A DNA stretch of 64,000 nt, taken from Merdimonas sp963929015 (lineage in GTDB: Bacteria; Bacillota; Clostridia; Lachnospirales; Lachnospiraceae). Positions 41,332 to 50,419 of the stretch are shown here, one piece after another. The position numbers were made by a program, and so were the translations under genes. Numbering within the stretch: position 1 is the first letter of the stretch; each line of letters starts with the position of its first letter. A model generated the notes under the pieces. The model was not told where the DNA came from and ran no database searches. It saw only the letters and a list, made by a program, of their open reading frames with translations. The stretch is taken from the NCBI RefSeq assembly GCF_963929015.1, contig NZ_CAWVHE010000003.1, positions 372,001-436,000 of the forward strand, read 5' to 3'.

Positions 41332-42810
41332 ATGAGACAGACAGGAATCTTAATGCCTGTTTTCTCCCTGCCGTCCAAAAGCGGGATCGGAGAACTGGGA
41401 GAGGCGGCATATCATTGGATCGATATCATGGAAAAAGCGGGGATGAAGATCTGGCAGATCCTTCCCCTGAACCCGGTGGGCTACGGGAATTCTCCCTATC
41501 AGCCCTATTCCTCCTATGCAGGAGATGAACTCTACATCAGCCTGGAGGAACTCTGGAAGGAAGGGCTTCTTGCCAGGGAACCGTCGCCGTTTCGGGAGTA
41601 TGCCGGAAAGGTGGACTATGACGGAGTGCGGGAATGGAAACTGCCGCATCTTAAAGAGGCCTGGAAGACGTTCCGGGAAAAGAGCCTGGATGAGACTTCA
41701 AAATTCCGCTCTTTTGCAGAGCAGAAATGGGTGCAGGAATACGGTGTGTTCCGGGCTTTGAAACGGAAAAACGGCGGGGTCTGCTGGAATGAGTGGGAGG
41801 AAGCGGATAAGAACTGGATCAGCAATCCCCGGAAACTGACGGCAGAAGAAAGGGAAGAGGCAGATTTTCAGATCTTTCTTCAGTATCTCTTTTATTTTCA
41901 GTGGATGAAGGTCAAAGAGACAGCCAATGCAAAAGGGATCCGCATTATGGGCGATGTGCCATTTTATGTGGGAGTAGACTCGGTAGACGTATGGGGCGGA
42001 AAGGATCAGTTCCTTTTGGATACCGATGGACGCCCCATCTTCATCGCAGGCGTGCCTCCGGATTATTTCAGCGCTACCGGACAGCGGTGGGGCAATCCTA
42101 TCTATGACTGGGATCATATGAAAGAGGATCACTACCGGTTCTGGCTGGAACGGATCGGTTACAGCGGAAAGCTGTTCGACATCGTCAGGATCGATCACTT
42201 CCGGGCATTTGATACCTACTGGAAGATCCCGTCTTCCTGTCCGACGGCCATGGAAGGGGAATGGATCGAAGCTCCGGGCTATGAGGTGCTGGATCTTCTG
42301 ACCAGAGAACTGCCGGAAGTAGAACTGGTGGCGGAGGATCTGGGGGAACTGCGTCCGGAGGTGCTGACGCTGAAAGATCATTATCATCTGAAGGGCATGA
42401 AGATCCTGGTGTTTTCCATAGATTCGGGCGGAAAATATGCCAGAGACATCAATGCAGATAAAGAAAACATGATCCTTTACACAGGAACCCATGATAATGA
42501 TACCCTGATGGAATGGTATCACCATTTGAACTGTGCCTCCAGGCGGAAGATCCGCCGGTTTCTGAAAAAAGAAGGATGCAGCAGCGGTTCAGTCAAAGAC
42601 CGGCTTCTGGCTTATACCTTAAAGAGCAAAGCTTCTTATGTGATCCTTCCCGTCCAGGATATCCTGGGGCTGGGAGAAGAAGGCCATATGAATACGCCGG
42701 GAACCGTAGGCTCTCCCAACTGGGAGTGGAGGATGCCGTCCTTTGAGGAAATAGAAAGAGCCATGAAAGAGTTTGGAACCTTAGTCAGAAAATATAGACC
42801 GGCCATTTAA
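41332..42810 (+). CDS. malQ: 4-alpha-glucanotransferase MalQ
   Basis: GH77 amylomaltase of 492 residues that shuffles maltodextrins into chains usable by the phosphorylase. Motifs: GIGELGEAAYHWIDIMEKAG, NSPYQPYSSYAGDELYISLE, DIVRIDHFRAFDTYWKIP with the nucleophile Asp, LVAEDLGELRPEV with the acid/base Glu, and GTHDNDTLMEW. It begins 16 bases after the phosphorylase stop, behind AAAGAGGAGAG. Confidence 0.96.
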   Translation: MRQTGILMPVFSLPSKSGIGELGEAAYHWIDIMEKAGMKIWQILPLNPVGYGNSPYQPYSSYAGDELYISLEELWKEGLLAREPSPFREYAGKVDYDGVREWKLPHLKEAWKTFREKSLDETSKFRSFAEQKWVQEYGVFRALKRKNGGVCWNEWEEADKNWISNPRKLTAEEREEADFQIFLQYLFYFQWMKVKETANAKGIRIMGDVPFYVGVDSVDVWGGKDQFLLDTDGRPIFIAGVPPDYFSATGQRWGNPIYDWDHMKEDHYRFWLERIGYSGKLFDIVRIDHFRAFDTYWKIPSSCPTAMEGEWIEAPGYEVLDLLTRELPEVELVAEDLGELRPEVLTLKDHYHLKGMKILVFSIDSGGKYARDINADKENMILYTGTHDNDTLMEWYHHLNCASRRKIRRFLKKEGCSSGSVKDRLLAYTLKSKASYVILPVQDILGLGEEGHMNTPGTVGSPNWEWRMPSFEEIERAMKEFGTLVRKYRPAI

Positions 42811-42841
42811 AAGGCCGTTCGCAGGAAAAGGAGAGAATTCC

Positions 42842-44467
42842 ATGAAAAAGCAGTATGAGAAAAAATGGTGGCAGCAGGCGGTGGTCTACCAGATCTATCC
42901 CCGCAGTTTTCAGGATAGCAATGGTGACGGGATCGGAGATATTCCCGGGATCATCGAAAGACTTCCCTACCTGGAGAAACTTGGCATTGATGCCATCTGG
43001 CTTTCACCGGTCTGCAAGTCGCCCCAAGATGACAATGGATATGATATTTCAGACTATCAGGATATTGACCCCATGTTCGGCACGCTGGCAGATATGGAGG
43101 AACTGATCCGGAAGGCGAAAGACCACGGGATCCGTATCATCATGGATCTGGTGCTGAACCATACTTCTGATGAACATCCCTGGTTTCTGGAAGCGAAAAA
43201 GAGTAAAGACAACCCGTATCATGACTATTATGTCTGGGAAGACGGCGTGGAAGGAGAACTGCCCAATGAGATGAAAGCGGGATTTGGCGGCCCGGCCTGG
43301 GAATGGGTGCCGGAGCTTGGCCAGTATTATTTCCATCAGTTTTCGGTAAAGCAGCCGGATCTGAACTGGGAGAATCCCAAAGTGCGCCGGGAGATCTATG
43401 ATATGATCCTCTGGTGGATGGAAAAAGGTGTGGGAGGCTTCCGACTGGATGTGATCGATCAGATCGCCAAGGAGCCGGATCTGGAAATCACGGCGAATGG
43501 TCCGATGCTTCACGCATTTATTAGGGAAATGAGCCGGGAGACCTTCCAGAAAGGCGACCTCATTACCGTAGGAGAGGCCTGGGGCGCAGACGTGGAACGG
43601 GCAAAGCTTTACAGCCATCCAAACGGCAGCGAATTTTCCATGGTATTTCAATTTGAACATATCGGCCTGGATCAGCAGGAAGGAAAAGAAAAATGGGATC
43701 TGGCGCCGCTGCCTCTGGTGAAACTAAAAAAAGTGCTTGCCAAATGGCAGACCGAGCTCCATGGAAAAGGCTGGAACAGTCTGTTCTGGAATAATCATGA
43801 TCTTCCAAGGATCGTCTCCCGCTGGGGAAATGACGGGAAATACCGGACGGAATCTGCCAAGATGCTGGCAGCCCTGCTTCATGGCATGCAGGGAACGCCT
43901 TATATCTACCAGGGGGAAGAACTGGGCATGACCAATGTGCAGTTTGAAGATATCAGCCATTACCGGGATATCGAGACCCTGAACATGTACAAAGAACGTC
44001 TGGAAAAAGGCTATGAAAAAGAGGACATCATGGCATCCATCTATGCCAGAAGCCGGGATAATGCCCGTACGCCCATGCAGTGGGATGATACCCCGAACGC
44101 AGGCTTTACGTCCGGCACACCCTGGATCGAAGTGAATCCGAATTATACCAGGATCAACGCCAGAAAGGAACTGGAAGATCCGGAATCTGTTTTTTCTTTT
44201 TACCAGAAGCTGATCCGGCTTCGGAAGGAGCATCCGGTGTTTGTAGAAGGAGAGTTTCACCTTCTCCTGCCGGAGGATCCGCAGATCTTTGCCTATACCA
44301 GACGCCTGGGAGATACAGAGATGCTGGTCTGTGCAAACTTTTCCGACCAGCCGGCCGCCTGTCCTCTCTGGAAGGAGTGGAAGGATGGAAGGGTACTGAT
44401 CCACAATTATCCGGGAGAGTATGAGGAAGAGTTGAAGCCTTATGAGGCTGTGATGGTATTAATGTAA
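42842..44467 (+). CDS. GH13 alpha-glucosidase (oligo-1,6-glucosidase type)
   Basis: Intracellular alpha-glucosidase of 541 residues. The start WWQQAVVYQIYPRSFQDSNG, IIMDLVLNHTSDEHPWF, GFRLDVIDQIA (nucleophile Asp), ITVGEAWG (acid/base Glu) and NNHDLPRIVSRWG (stabiliser Asp) place it in the GH13_31 oligo-1,6-glucosidase / trehalose-6-P hydrolase group. No signal peptide. Context with malQ and phosphorylase favours isomaltose or maltodextrin breakdown over trehalose-6-phosphate. It ends at a bidirectional terminator. Confidence 0.92.
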   Translation: MKKQYEKKWWQQAVVYQIYPRSFQDSNGDGIGDIPGIIERLPYLEKLGIDAIWLSPVCKSPQDDNGYDISDYQDIDPMFGTLADMEELIRKAKDHGIRIIMDLVLNHTSDEHPWFLEAKKSKDNPYHDYYVWEDGVEGELPNEMKAGFGGPAWEWVPELGQYYFHQFSVKQPDLNWENPKVRREIYDMILWWMEKGVGGFRLDVIDQIAKEPDLEITANGPMLHAFIREMSRETFQKGDLITVGEAWGADVERAKLYSHPNGSEFSMVFQFEHIGLDQQEGKEKWDLAPLPLVKLKKVLAKWQTELHGKGWNSLFWNNHDLPRIVSRWGNDGKYRTESAKMLAALLHGMQGTPYIYQGEELGMTNVQFEDISHYRDIETLNMYKERLEKGYEKEDIMASIYARSRDNARTPMQWDDTPNAGFTSGTPWIEVNPNYTRINARKELEDPESVFSFYQKLIRLRKEHPVFVEGEFHLLLPEDPQIFAYTRRLGDTEMLVCANFSDQPAACPLWKEWKDGRVLIHNYPGEYEEELKPYEAVMVLM

Positions 44468-44468
44468 T

Positions 44469-44511
44469 AAAAAAGATTGCCGCCTGACGGATCAGGCAGC
44501 AATCTTTTTTT
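44469..44511. terminator. Bidirectional terminator between GH13 and GH31 genes
   Basis: AAAAAAGATTGC-CGCCTGA, loop CGGA, TCAGGC-AGCAATCTTTTTTT: long stem with one mismatch, A run left and T run right. Confidence 0.92.
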
Positions 44512-44521
44512 GCATATCCTC

Positions 44522-46582
44522 TTAATTCCAAAGTGTAAGGTTCCGCTCCAAAGCTCCGGTATAGGTGATCCGGCCATCGGATGAAAGCTGAATGTCTGAC
44601 AGATTTGCCGGATTCTCATAGTCTTTGCTGACGCCGTCATCGCTGTAGAGGGTATAGGAAGCTTCTGTACCCGGCCAGACGATGACCTGAAGTCTGGTAT
44701 CATCCACAGCAGCAGTATTTTTTGCAGGCGCGGCCAGCGGAAGAAGATGTCCTTTTCGCAGGAAAAAGATCAGTTCGTTTTCCGCTACAGGCACATAGTG
44801 GTGTCCTGCAGTCATCAGTTTCAGACGGATATCCTCCGGACCTGTTGTGGTGATAAGGAGCATGTCTTCCGGCAGGTATACATAGCGGCCTTCTGCGTTT
44901 GGCTGATAAACAGGGGCCAGCATCAGGCTTTCGCCAAGAAGCAGCTGATCTTCCACCTGAACAGCCTGTGTATCCTGCGGGTAGTCAAAGGCAAGAGGAC
45001 GGAAGAGCATCTCGTCATGCAAAGCGGCCTTCATGTACTCGCTGTACAGGTAAGGAAGCAGGCAATACCGAAGTTCCAGGATCTTCTTTGCGCTTTCCAT
45101 ATTGGAGAAGCGGTACAGTTCCTGTTCCCGGGTTCCCATGGCGGAGTGATTCCGCATCAGAGGCGTAAAGATCCCGAACTGCAGCCAGCGAAGGACCAGG
45201 TCTTCCGTAGTGTCACCGCCAAAGCCGCCCAGATCTGCGCCGGTATAGAGGAATCCGCACATGTTTAAGGAAGGCATCATTTTTATATTCATCAGAAGGT
45301 GGGACCACCAGGCCATATTGTCGCCCTGCCATATGCCGCCGTAGCGGTGCATGCCGATATAGGAGGCTCGGGAGAACATCAGGATCCGTTTGTCCGGCTC
45401 CAGTTCTTCAAATGCTTCGCCTGCGGCCCTGGTCATGTTATAGCCGTAGAGATTGTGGACTTTGTCGTGGCGGACTCTATCCATACCATTTCCCGGTTCA
45501 TGATAAAAGCTCCGGTAATCTTCCGGATGGTTGGCCAGCGTGTTGACAAGGCCCAGAAAACGGTCATTTTTCTCCAGGTCAAGATTCTGGCCCTTCAGTT
45601 CAGCCACTTCATCAAAGACCTTGTTCAATCTCTTTTCAGAGTAAAAAATAGCCGGTTCATTCATGTCGTTCCAGAAGCCTTCGATCCCCTGATCCAGGAG
45701 AAATTTGTAATGCAGTCCGAACCACCGTCTGGCTTCGGGGTTCAACATATCCGGGAAATGCGCTTTTCCCGGCCATACGGCTCCTACAAAAGGCGTTCCG
45801 TCTTCTTCTTTGCAGAAATATCCTTTTTCCACGCCTTCCTCATAGACGGGATATCCCTCCTCCATCTTTACTCCGGCATCGATGATAGGAACCAGATGGA
45901 CGCCCTGTTCTTTCAGATCATTTACCAGTCCCGGAAAATCAGGGAATCTTTCCCTGGAAACGGTAAAGTCTTTGTAGCGTTCCATATAGTCGATGTCCAT
46001 GTAAATGGCGTCCAGAGGGAACCCGTTCTCTGCGTAGGTTTCGGCCACTTCCCGGAAGTCCGCTTCGTCTTTATAGCCCCAGCGGCTCTGCCCATAGCCG
46101 AACGCCCACTTCGGCGGGATATAGCTGCGTCCGATCATCTGGCGGAAGGTATGGACAATGGAAGCGGGCAGATGATCCTCTGTCTCGATCAGGTAAATGT
46201 CCAGGTTCCAGTCCTCGGGGGTAATACGCAGGGTGTCGCTTCTGGTATAACCGATATCAAAAGTCAGCGTTCCCGGATAATCGATGAAAATGCCAAAGGG
46301 TGAGGCGCCTCCGATGATGAGAAAATTGTGGGCTCCGTAGAGGGAGCGGGTGGTCTCTGTGTGATGCGGGTTATCGGTACAGTTGCTGGTGTAGATCCAG
46401 CCCCTTTTATTGATCCCCCGCACCTGTTCTCCCAGTCCGTAGACAGGAGCGCCCTTTTCCAGAGTAAGAACAAGGCTTTCCTCTGTGTTTGTAAAATAGG
46501 GGAGCGTTCCTTCCTGGGCAGGATATGTTTTTACCACTGCGTCTGTAGGGAAGGGGCGCCCGAACGTAAATTTGCGTACCAT
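44522..46582 (-). CDS. GH31 family alpha-glucosidase
   Basis: Cytoplasmic-looking glycoside hydrolase of 686 residues. The nucleophile motif GFWNDMNEPAIFYSEKR (about 310-326), the N-terminal YGLGEQVRGINKRGWIY, PPKWAFGYGQSRWGYKDEAD, and TGADLGGFGGDTTEDLVLRW are all GH31 hallmarks. A C-terminal beta domain follows. It faces the malP operon across a shared terminator and adds another alpha-glucosidase to the local set; substrate could be maltose, isomaltose or a host-derived glucoside. RBS AAAAGGAGAAA. Confidence 0.95.
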   Translation of the reverse strand: MVRKFTFGRPFPTDAVVKTYPAQEGTLPYFTNTEESLVLTLEKGAPVYGLGEQVRGINKRGWIYTSNCTDNPHHTETTRSLYGAHNFLIIGGASPFGIFIDYPGTLTFDIGYTRSDTLRITPEDWNLDIYLIETEDHLPASIVHTFRQMIGRSYIPPKWAFGYGQSRWGYKDEADFREVAETYAENGFPLDAIYMDIDYMERYKDFTVSRERFPDFPGLVNDLKEQGVHLVPIIDAGVKMEEGYPVYEEGVEKGYFCKEEDGTPFVGAVWPGKAHFPDMLNPEARRWFGLHYKFLLDQGIEGFWNDMNEPAIFYSEKRLNKVFDEVAELKGQNLDLEKNDRFLGLVNTLANHPEDYRSFYHEPGNGMDRVRHDKVHNLYGYNMTRAAGEAFEELEPDKRILMFSRASYIGMHRYGGIWQGDNMAWWSHLLMNIKMMPSLNMCGFLYTGADLGGFGGDTTEDLVLRWLQFGIFTPLMRNHSAMGTREQELYRFSNMESAKKILELRYCLLPYLYSEYMKAALHDEMLFRPLAFDYPQDTQAVQVEDQLLLGESLMLAPVYQPNAEGRYVYLPEDMLLITTTGPEDIRLKLMTAGHHYVPVAENELIFFLRKGHLLPLAAPAKNTAAVDDTRLQVIVWPGTEASYTLYSDDGVSKDYENPANLSDIQLSSDGRITYTGALERNLTLWN

Positions 46583-46688
46583 AAGATTTCTCCTTTTCTA
46601 ATGATTTGTAATGTGATACGATGATGCTGTAATACCAATCTAAGGACAGACTGGAAATTTACAGCTTTGATTCTAACGATATTTTACT

Positions 46689-46716
46689 TTGGAAGGAAAA
46701 GAAAGTCTTGTATATT
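46689..46716 (+). promoter_or_regulatory. Probable araC-type gene promoter
   Basis: TTGGAA, 16 bases, TATATT. It lies about 50 bases before the AraC-family start. Confidence 0.45.
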
Positions 46717-46764
46717 TCCAACTTATTTTGACACAATCCTGCGGTTGCGGAGGAAAAGTGAACA

Positions 46765-47655
46765 ATGAAGGAAAAGAAAATGTACCGGGAAGAGAACCGG
46801 CATGGAAGCCCTCTTTTTCCCATTGAATATTATAATTGTGTGTACCCGGCAAGGCTTCCCGGCCTTCCGGTCCACTGGCATGAAGAGTTTGAGATCACCT
46901 GTGTCCGGAGAGGGCAGGGGACGTATCTGATCGATCTGGAGCCTTGTCCGGTAAAGGAAGGAGATGTGCTCTTCCTTACGTCCGGCATCTTACATGGAAT
47001 CCCGGCGGGAAGCACAGATTTCCTGGAGACGGACAGTTTCGTGTTTCATCCTTCCCTGCTGGGTGGTCCACTGGATCTGTGCAGTGTGAAATATCTGGCC
47101 CCTCTGGAACAGGGGGAAGTCCGGTTTCCGGCGGTGATCTCCGGTGAGAGAGAACCGCGTCTGGCCGCAGAGCTTGCCGGAATGTTTGCACGTCTGAAAA
47201 AGGAGTTTGATTCAGAAGAAGAAGGACATGAACTGGCGGTTAAGGGAGAACTTCTGAAAGCGCTGGCGGTCTTATACCGGGAAGTGCCGTTTGAACGAAA
47301 AGAGAAGCAAAATCAGGAAGTGCTGGAGAAATTAAAGACGGTAACCGGATATATCAAGGAAAATTACCAGCGCCCCGTCAGTGTGGCGGAACTTGCGGAT
47401 CTCTGTCATTTCAGCGAGTATTATTTTATGCGTTTCTTTAAACAGTACATGAATATGACCTGTGTAGAGTATATCAATCAGTGCCGGATGGAGGAGGCGG
47501 CAGCCAGACTGGCATCCGGAAGAGAGAGCGTAACAGAAGTGGCGCTGGATACAGGATTTGGCAATCTTTCGTATTTCAACCGGGTATTTAAAAAGCGGTT
47601 CGGCATGACGCCGGGAGCCTACCGGAAAGATGGCAGATATGCGGGAAAGAAATAA
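46765..47655 (+). CDS. AraC-family regulator with N-terminal cupin domain
   Basis: Regulator of 296 residues. A sugar-sensing cupin comes first (HWHEEFEITCVRRGQGTYLI, about 37-56, with metal-like histidines). The two helix-turn-helix motifs come last: VSVAELADLCHFSEYYFMRF and VTEVALDTGFGNLSYFNRVF, then KKRFGMTPGAYR. It is divergent from the GH31 gene, 182 bases away, and is the best candidate to control it. RBS GGAGG. Confidence 0.9.
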   Translation: MKEKKMYREENRHGSPLFPIEYYNCVYPARLPGLPVHWHEEFEITCVRRGQGTYLIDLEPCPVKEGDVLFLTSGILHGIPAGSTDFLETDSFVFHPSLLGGPLDLCSVKYLAPLEQGEVRFPAVISGEREPRLAAELAGMFARLKKEFDSEEEGHELAVKGELLKALAVLYREVPFERKEKQNQEVLEKLKTVTGYIKENYQRPVSVAELADLCHFSEYYFMRFFKQYMNMTCVEYINQCRMEEAAARLASGRESVTEVALDTGFGNLSYFNRVFKKRFGMTPGAYRKDGRYAGKK

Positions 47656-47680
47656 AAGAACAGGTGGATGATATTGGAGC

Positions 47681-48529
47681 ATGAAGAAAAGTGTAAAAGT
47701 TGCGATCATAATTGCCATGATACTGGTAAGCCTGGCAATTGCGTTTGTTTATGTTTTGAAAATCATGGAAAAAAAGAATGGACAGTTGTCGCGGGATCCG
47801 ATGAGGGCAGTCTATCTGGAAAAGGATGACGGGGAGGGTATTTTTGTGAATCTGGAAGCGGAATATCCTTTTTACGGGACGGTGCCAGAGGATGCAGTTT
47901 ATGATGAATCAGGGAAGAAGATGGCCGCAGATAACCTGGATAACGGGGATGTGGTGGATATCTACGGAAACGGAATGATCGCGGAATCATATCCCGCACA
48001 GTATCATGGAATCACAGAGATCAGGCGGACAGAGCAGGCAAATCAGGAATACATCAGACAGTATGGACATTATCTTGATGAATTTTTTATAGAAAAAGAT
48101 CCGTCTGAACGCCCGTACCTGAATGTGTGCTATACGGATGAACTGGCGGCAGCCTCGGTCATGATTCCGGAACCGCTAAGCTATACTTGGACGTATGAAG
48201 AGAATGGAGAAAGCAACACGGTTACTACGGATGCGCCGCATATTCTGCAGACAAGTCCCGTGGAAGTCAGGAAGCTCTCTGCGCCCATGCAGATGGAGCT
48301 GCAGTTTGATGAGATGCCGGAGCGTATACAGATCTTTTCATGGGAGGATGCGCTTCTGGGACAGGAACAGAATGAAGCAGAGCAGATGCCGGAAGGAGAG
48401 GCAGTTGCTGTGCAAACGAATGATAAGGGCAACCCGGAATTCGTTGCACAGCCAGGCCGGGTATATCTGGCGTGCGGCGAATGGGAGAATGGAACGGTAA
48501 GTTATGCGTTTTGGACACCGGATAAATAA
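47681..48529 (+). CDS. Uncharacterised membrane-anchored extracellular protein
   Basis: Not recognised with confidence. The 282-residue product has an N-terminal helix (VAIIIAMILVSLAIAFVYVL, about 6-25) preceded by lysines, so it is probably tethered with the rest outside. There is no lipobox. A segment around 60-110 (DNGDVVDIYGNGMIAESYP) looks like the small beta-barrel of YobA/DUF3221-type proteins. An acidic, Gln/Glu-rich loop lies at about 230-245. It follows the araC gene by 25 bases and may share its transcript. Confidence 0.6.
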   Translation: MKKSVKVAIIIAMILVSLAIAFVYVLKIMEKKNGQLSRDPMRAVYLEKDDGEGIFVNLEAEYPFYGTVPEDAVYDESGKKMAADNLDNGDVVDIYGNGMIAESYPAQYHGITEIRRTEQANQEYIRQYGHYLDEFFIEKDPSERPYLNVCYTDELAAASVMIPEPLSYTWTYEENGESNTVTTDAPHILQTSPVEVRKLSAPMQMELQFDEMPERIQIFSWEDALLGQEQNEAEQMPEGEAVAVQTNDKGNPEFVAQPGRVYLACGEWENGTVSYAFWTPDK

Positions 48530-48575
48530 TAAATCCAGGATGTGAAATGCAGGTTCTGATGAAAGAGTGAGACTT

Positions 48576-49091
48576 ATGGACAGACAGAAAATACAGGCAT
48601 GGCTGAAGGAAAGAAAGATGCATCTGATCACGAAAGATGACGACGCTGCGATCGCTGCGATTATCCGTGCGAATTTGGAACGGTACCATCTGGATATCCC
48701 CGGGACGGCGTATTTCGACCCGGAACTGGATCATCTGAGCAGGTATTATGACAGCGGTCTGGAGGAAAAGGTATACTTCATCCTGACAGAAGAGAGCGGC
48801 CGGGTGATCGGCGGGGCTGGGATGGAGAAGTTTTCAGGGTTTGATCGGTGTGCGGAAGTGCAGAAGCTTTATGTGGCAGAGGGCTGGAAAGGCCGGGGAT
48901 ATGGGAAACTTTTATTGAAAACGGTAGAGGAATATGCCAGGGGCGCAGGTTTCCAGAGGTTGTACCTTGAGACACATTCCAACCTGGAAGTGGCCATGCA
49001 GATGTATGAAAAGTATGGATTTCATCTGATCGGGCGGCCGGAGAGCGTGGTGCATAGCACTATGGACCGGTTTTATATGAAAGAATTATAA
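48576..49091 (+). CDS. GNAT-family N-acetyltransferase
   Basis: Acetyl-CoA-dependent acetyltransferase of 171 residues. The acetyl-CoA loop is VAEGWKGRGYGKLLLKTVEE (about 110-129), followed by RLYLETHSNLEVAMQMYEKYGF, the usual motif B. A GTG three codons earlier is open; the ATG at 48576 is preferred, though no strong RBS precedes either. Substrate unknown. It runs into the udp-cdd pair on the same strand. Confidence 0.85.
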   Translation: MDRQKIQAWLKERKMHLITKDDDAAIAAIIRANLERYHLDIPGTAYFDPELDHLSRYYDSGLEEKVYFILTEESGRVIGGAGMEKFSGFDRCAEVQKLYVAEGWKGRGYGKLLLKTVEEYARGAGFQRLYLETHSNLEVAMQMYEKYGFHLIGRPESVVHSTMDRFYMKEL

Positions 49092-49115
49092 TGGATGAAA
49101 AGGAGTGGAAGGCAT

Positions 49116-49895
49116 ATGATCAATTATTCAGAAGATCAGGAAAAAGTGTATCATCTGCAGGTGGGAAAGGGAGATGTGGGGCGCTATGTAATCCTGCCCG
49201 GCGACCCGAAGCGGTGTGCAAAGATCGCAAAGTATCTGGATGATGCCAGATTGATGGCGGACAGCCGGGAATTCGTTACATATACGGGGACATTGGACGG
49301 TGAAAAAGTCAGTGTTACCTCCACCGGAATCGGCGGACCTTCCGCGTCCATTGCCATGGAGGAACTGGTGATGGCCGGGGCAGACACCTTTGTGCGGATC
49401 GGCACCTGTGGCGGAATGCAGCTGGATGTTATGGGCGGCGACCTGGTGATCGCGACCGGAGCCATTCGGATGGAAGGAACCAGCCGGGAGTATGCGCCGG
49501 TGGAGTTTCCGGCAGTGGCGGATATTCAGGTGACGAATGCGCTCGTGCGTGCGGCAAAGGAAACGGGATATACTTATCACACCGGAGTGGTGCAGTGTAA
49601 GGACTCTTTCTACGGACAGCATTCTCCAGAGACAAAACCGGTGAGTTATGAGCTTCTGAATAAATGGGAGGCGTGGAAAAGACTGGGATGCCTGGCTTCA
49701 GAAATGGAATCGGCCGCGCTGTTTGTTGTGGCAAGCAGTCTGCATGTCCGCGCCGGCTCCTGTTTCCTTGTGATGGCCAATCAGGAACGGGCGGCAAAGG
49801 GGCTTGACAATCCGGTTGTTCACGATACAGATGCGGCAGTGCGGACGGCGGTAGAGGCCGTAAGGAATCTGATCCGGGAGGACCGGAAAAATTAA
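49116..49895 (+). CDS. udp: Uridine phosphorylase
   Basis: Nucleoside phosphorylase of 259 residues cleaving uridine (and often deoxyuridine) to uracil and ribose 1-phosphate. Motifs: YVILPGDPKRCAKIAKYLDD, TSTGIGGPSASIAMEEL, GADTFVRIGTCGGMQ, and the ribose-binding LASEMESAALF. The ATG at 49116 with AAGGAG upstream is preferred over 49095. It precedes cdd by 35 bases; cdd would feed it uridine, and deoB further on handles the pentose phosphate. Confidence 0.95.
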   Translation: MINYSEDQEKVYHLQVGKGDVGRYVILPGDPKRCAKIAKYLDDARLMADSREFVTYTGTLDGEKVSVTSTGIGGPSASIAMEELVMAGADTFVRIGTCGGMQLDVMGGDLVIATGAIRMEGTSREYAPVEFPAVADIQVTNALVRAAKETGYTYHTGVVQCKDSFYGQHSPETKPVSYELLNKWEAWKRLGCLASEMESAALFVVASSLHVRAGSCFLVMANQERAAKGLDNPVVHDTDAAVRTAVEAVRNLIREDRKN

Positions 49896-49930
49896 AGTTT
49901 TGGAAAATAACAGAACGGAGAGGATACGAT

Positions 49931-50398
49931 ATGACAGGAAGTGATTCTGTGAATACTTGGATTGGCAAAGAAAGGATTCAGGAACTGATCCGGGAGGCAA
50001 AAGAGCAGATGACCCGCGCCTATGCGCCATATTCTCATTTTAAGGTGGGGGCTGCGCTACTGACAAAAACGGGAAAAATTTACACCGGATGTAATATCGA
50101 GAATGCGGCATATACGCCGACAAACTGTGCGGAACGGACGGCATTTTTTAAAGCAGTTAGCGAGGGGGAACGAGAATTTGCAGCAATCTGCATTGCAGGA
50201 GGTATGGACGGAAAGATTACGGATTATGTGGCTCCCTGCGGAGTATGCAGACAGGTGATGACAGAGTTCTGCTCACCAGAAGAATTTCAGATCATTCTGG
50301 CGAAAAGCGAAGAGGACTATCAGATCTATACGTTGAAGGACTTGTTGCCGAAAGGATTCGGATCAGAAAATCTAACAAAGGGGACGGGGGATTTCTAG
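49931..50398 (+). CDS. cdd: Cytidine deaminase with a palindrome-encoded C terminus
   Basis: Zinc enzyme turning cytidine into uridine, 155 residues. NIENAAYTPTNCAERTAFFK and APCGVCRQVMTEF carry the zinc cysteines and catalytic Glu. The normal end would be near LLPKGF. Here the last residues (LTKGTGDF) run into a 34-bp palindrome that supplies the stop codon, as if a repeat landed at the gene end. RBS AACGGAGAGG; an internal ATG at 50009 lacks an RBS. Confidence 0.94.
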   Translation: MTGSDSVNTWIGKERIQELIREAKEQMTRAYAPYSHFKVGAALLTKTGKIYTGCNIENAAYTPTNCAERTAFFKAVSEGEREFAAICIAGGMDGKITDYVAPCGVCRQVMTEFCSPEEFQIILAKSEEDYQIYTLKDLLPKGFGSENLTKGTGDF

Positions 50399-50413
50399 AA
50401 ATCCCCCGTCCCC
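50380..50413. repeat. Perfect 34-bp palindrome at the end of cdd
   Basis: Arms GGGGACGGGGGATTTCT and AGAAATCCCCCGTCCCC meet with no loop. It shares the GGGGACG start and hairpin form of the repeats at 27.7, 28.9 and 33.3 kb and could serve as a bidirectional terminator for the convergent pruA. Confidence 0.85.
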
Positions 50414-50419
50414 TATTGA

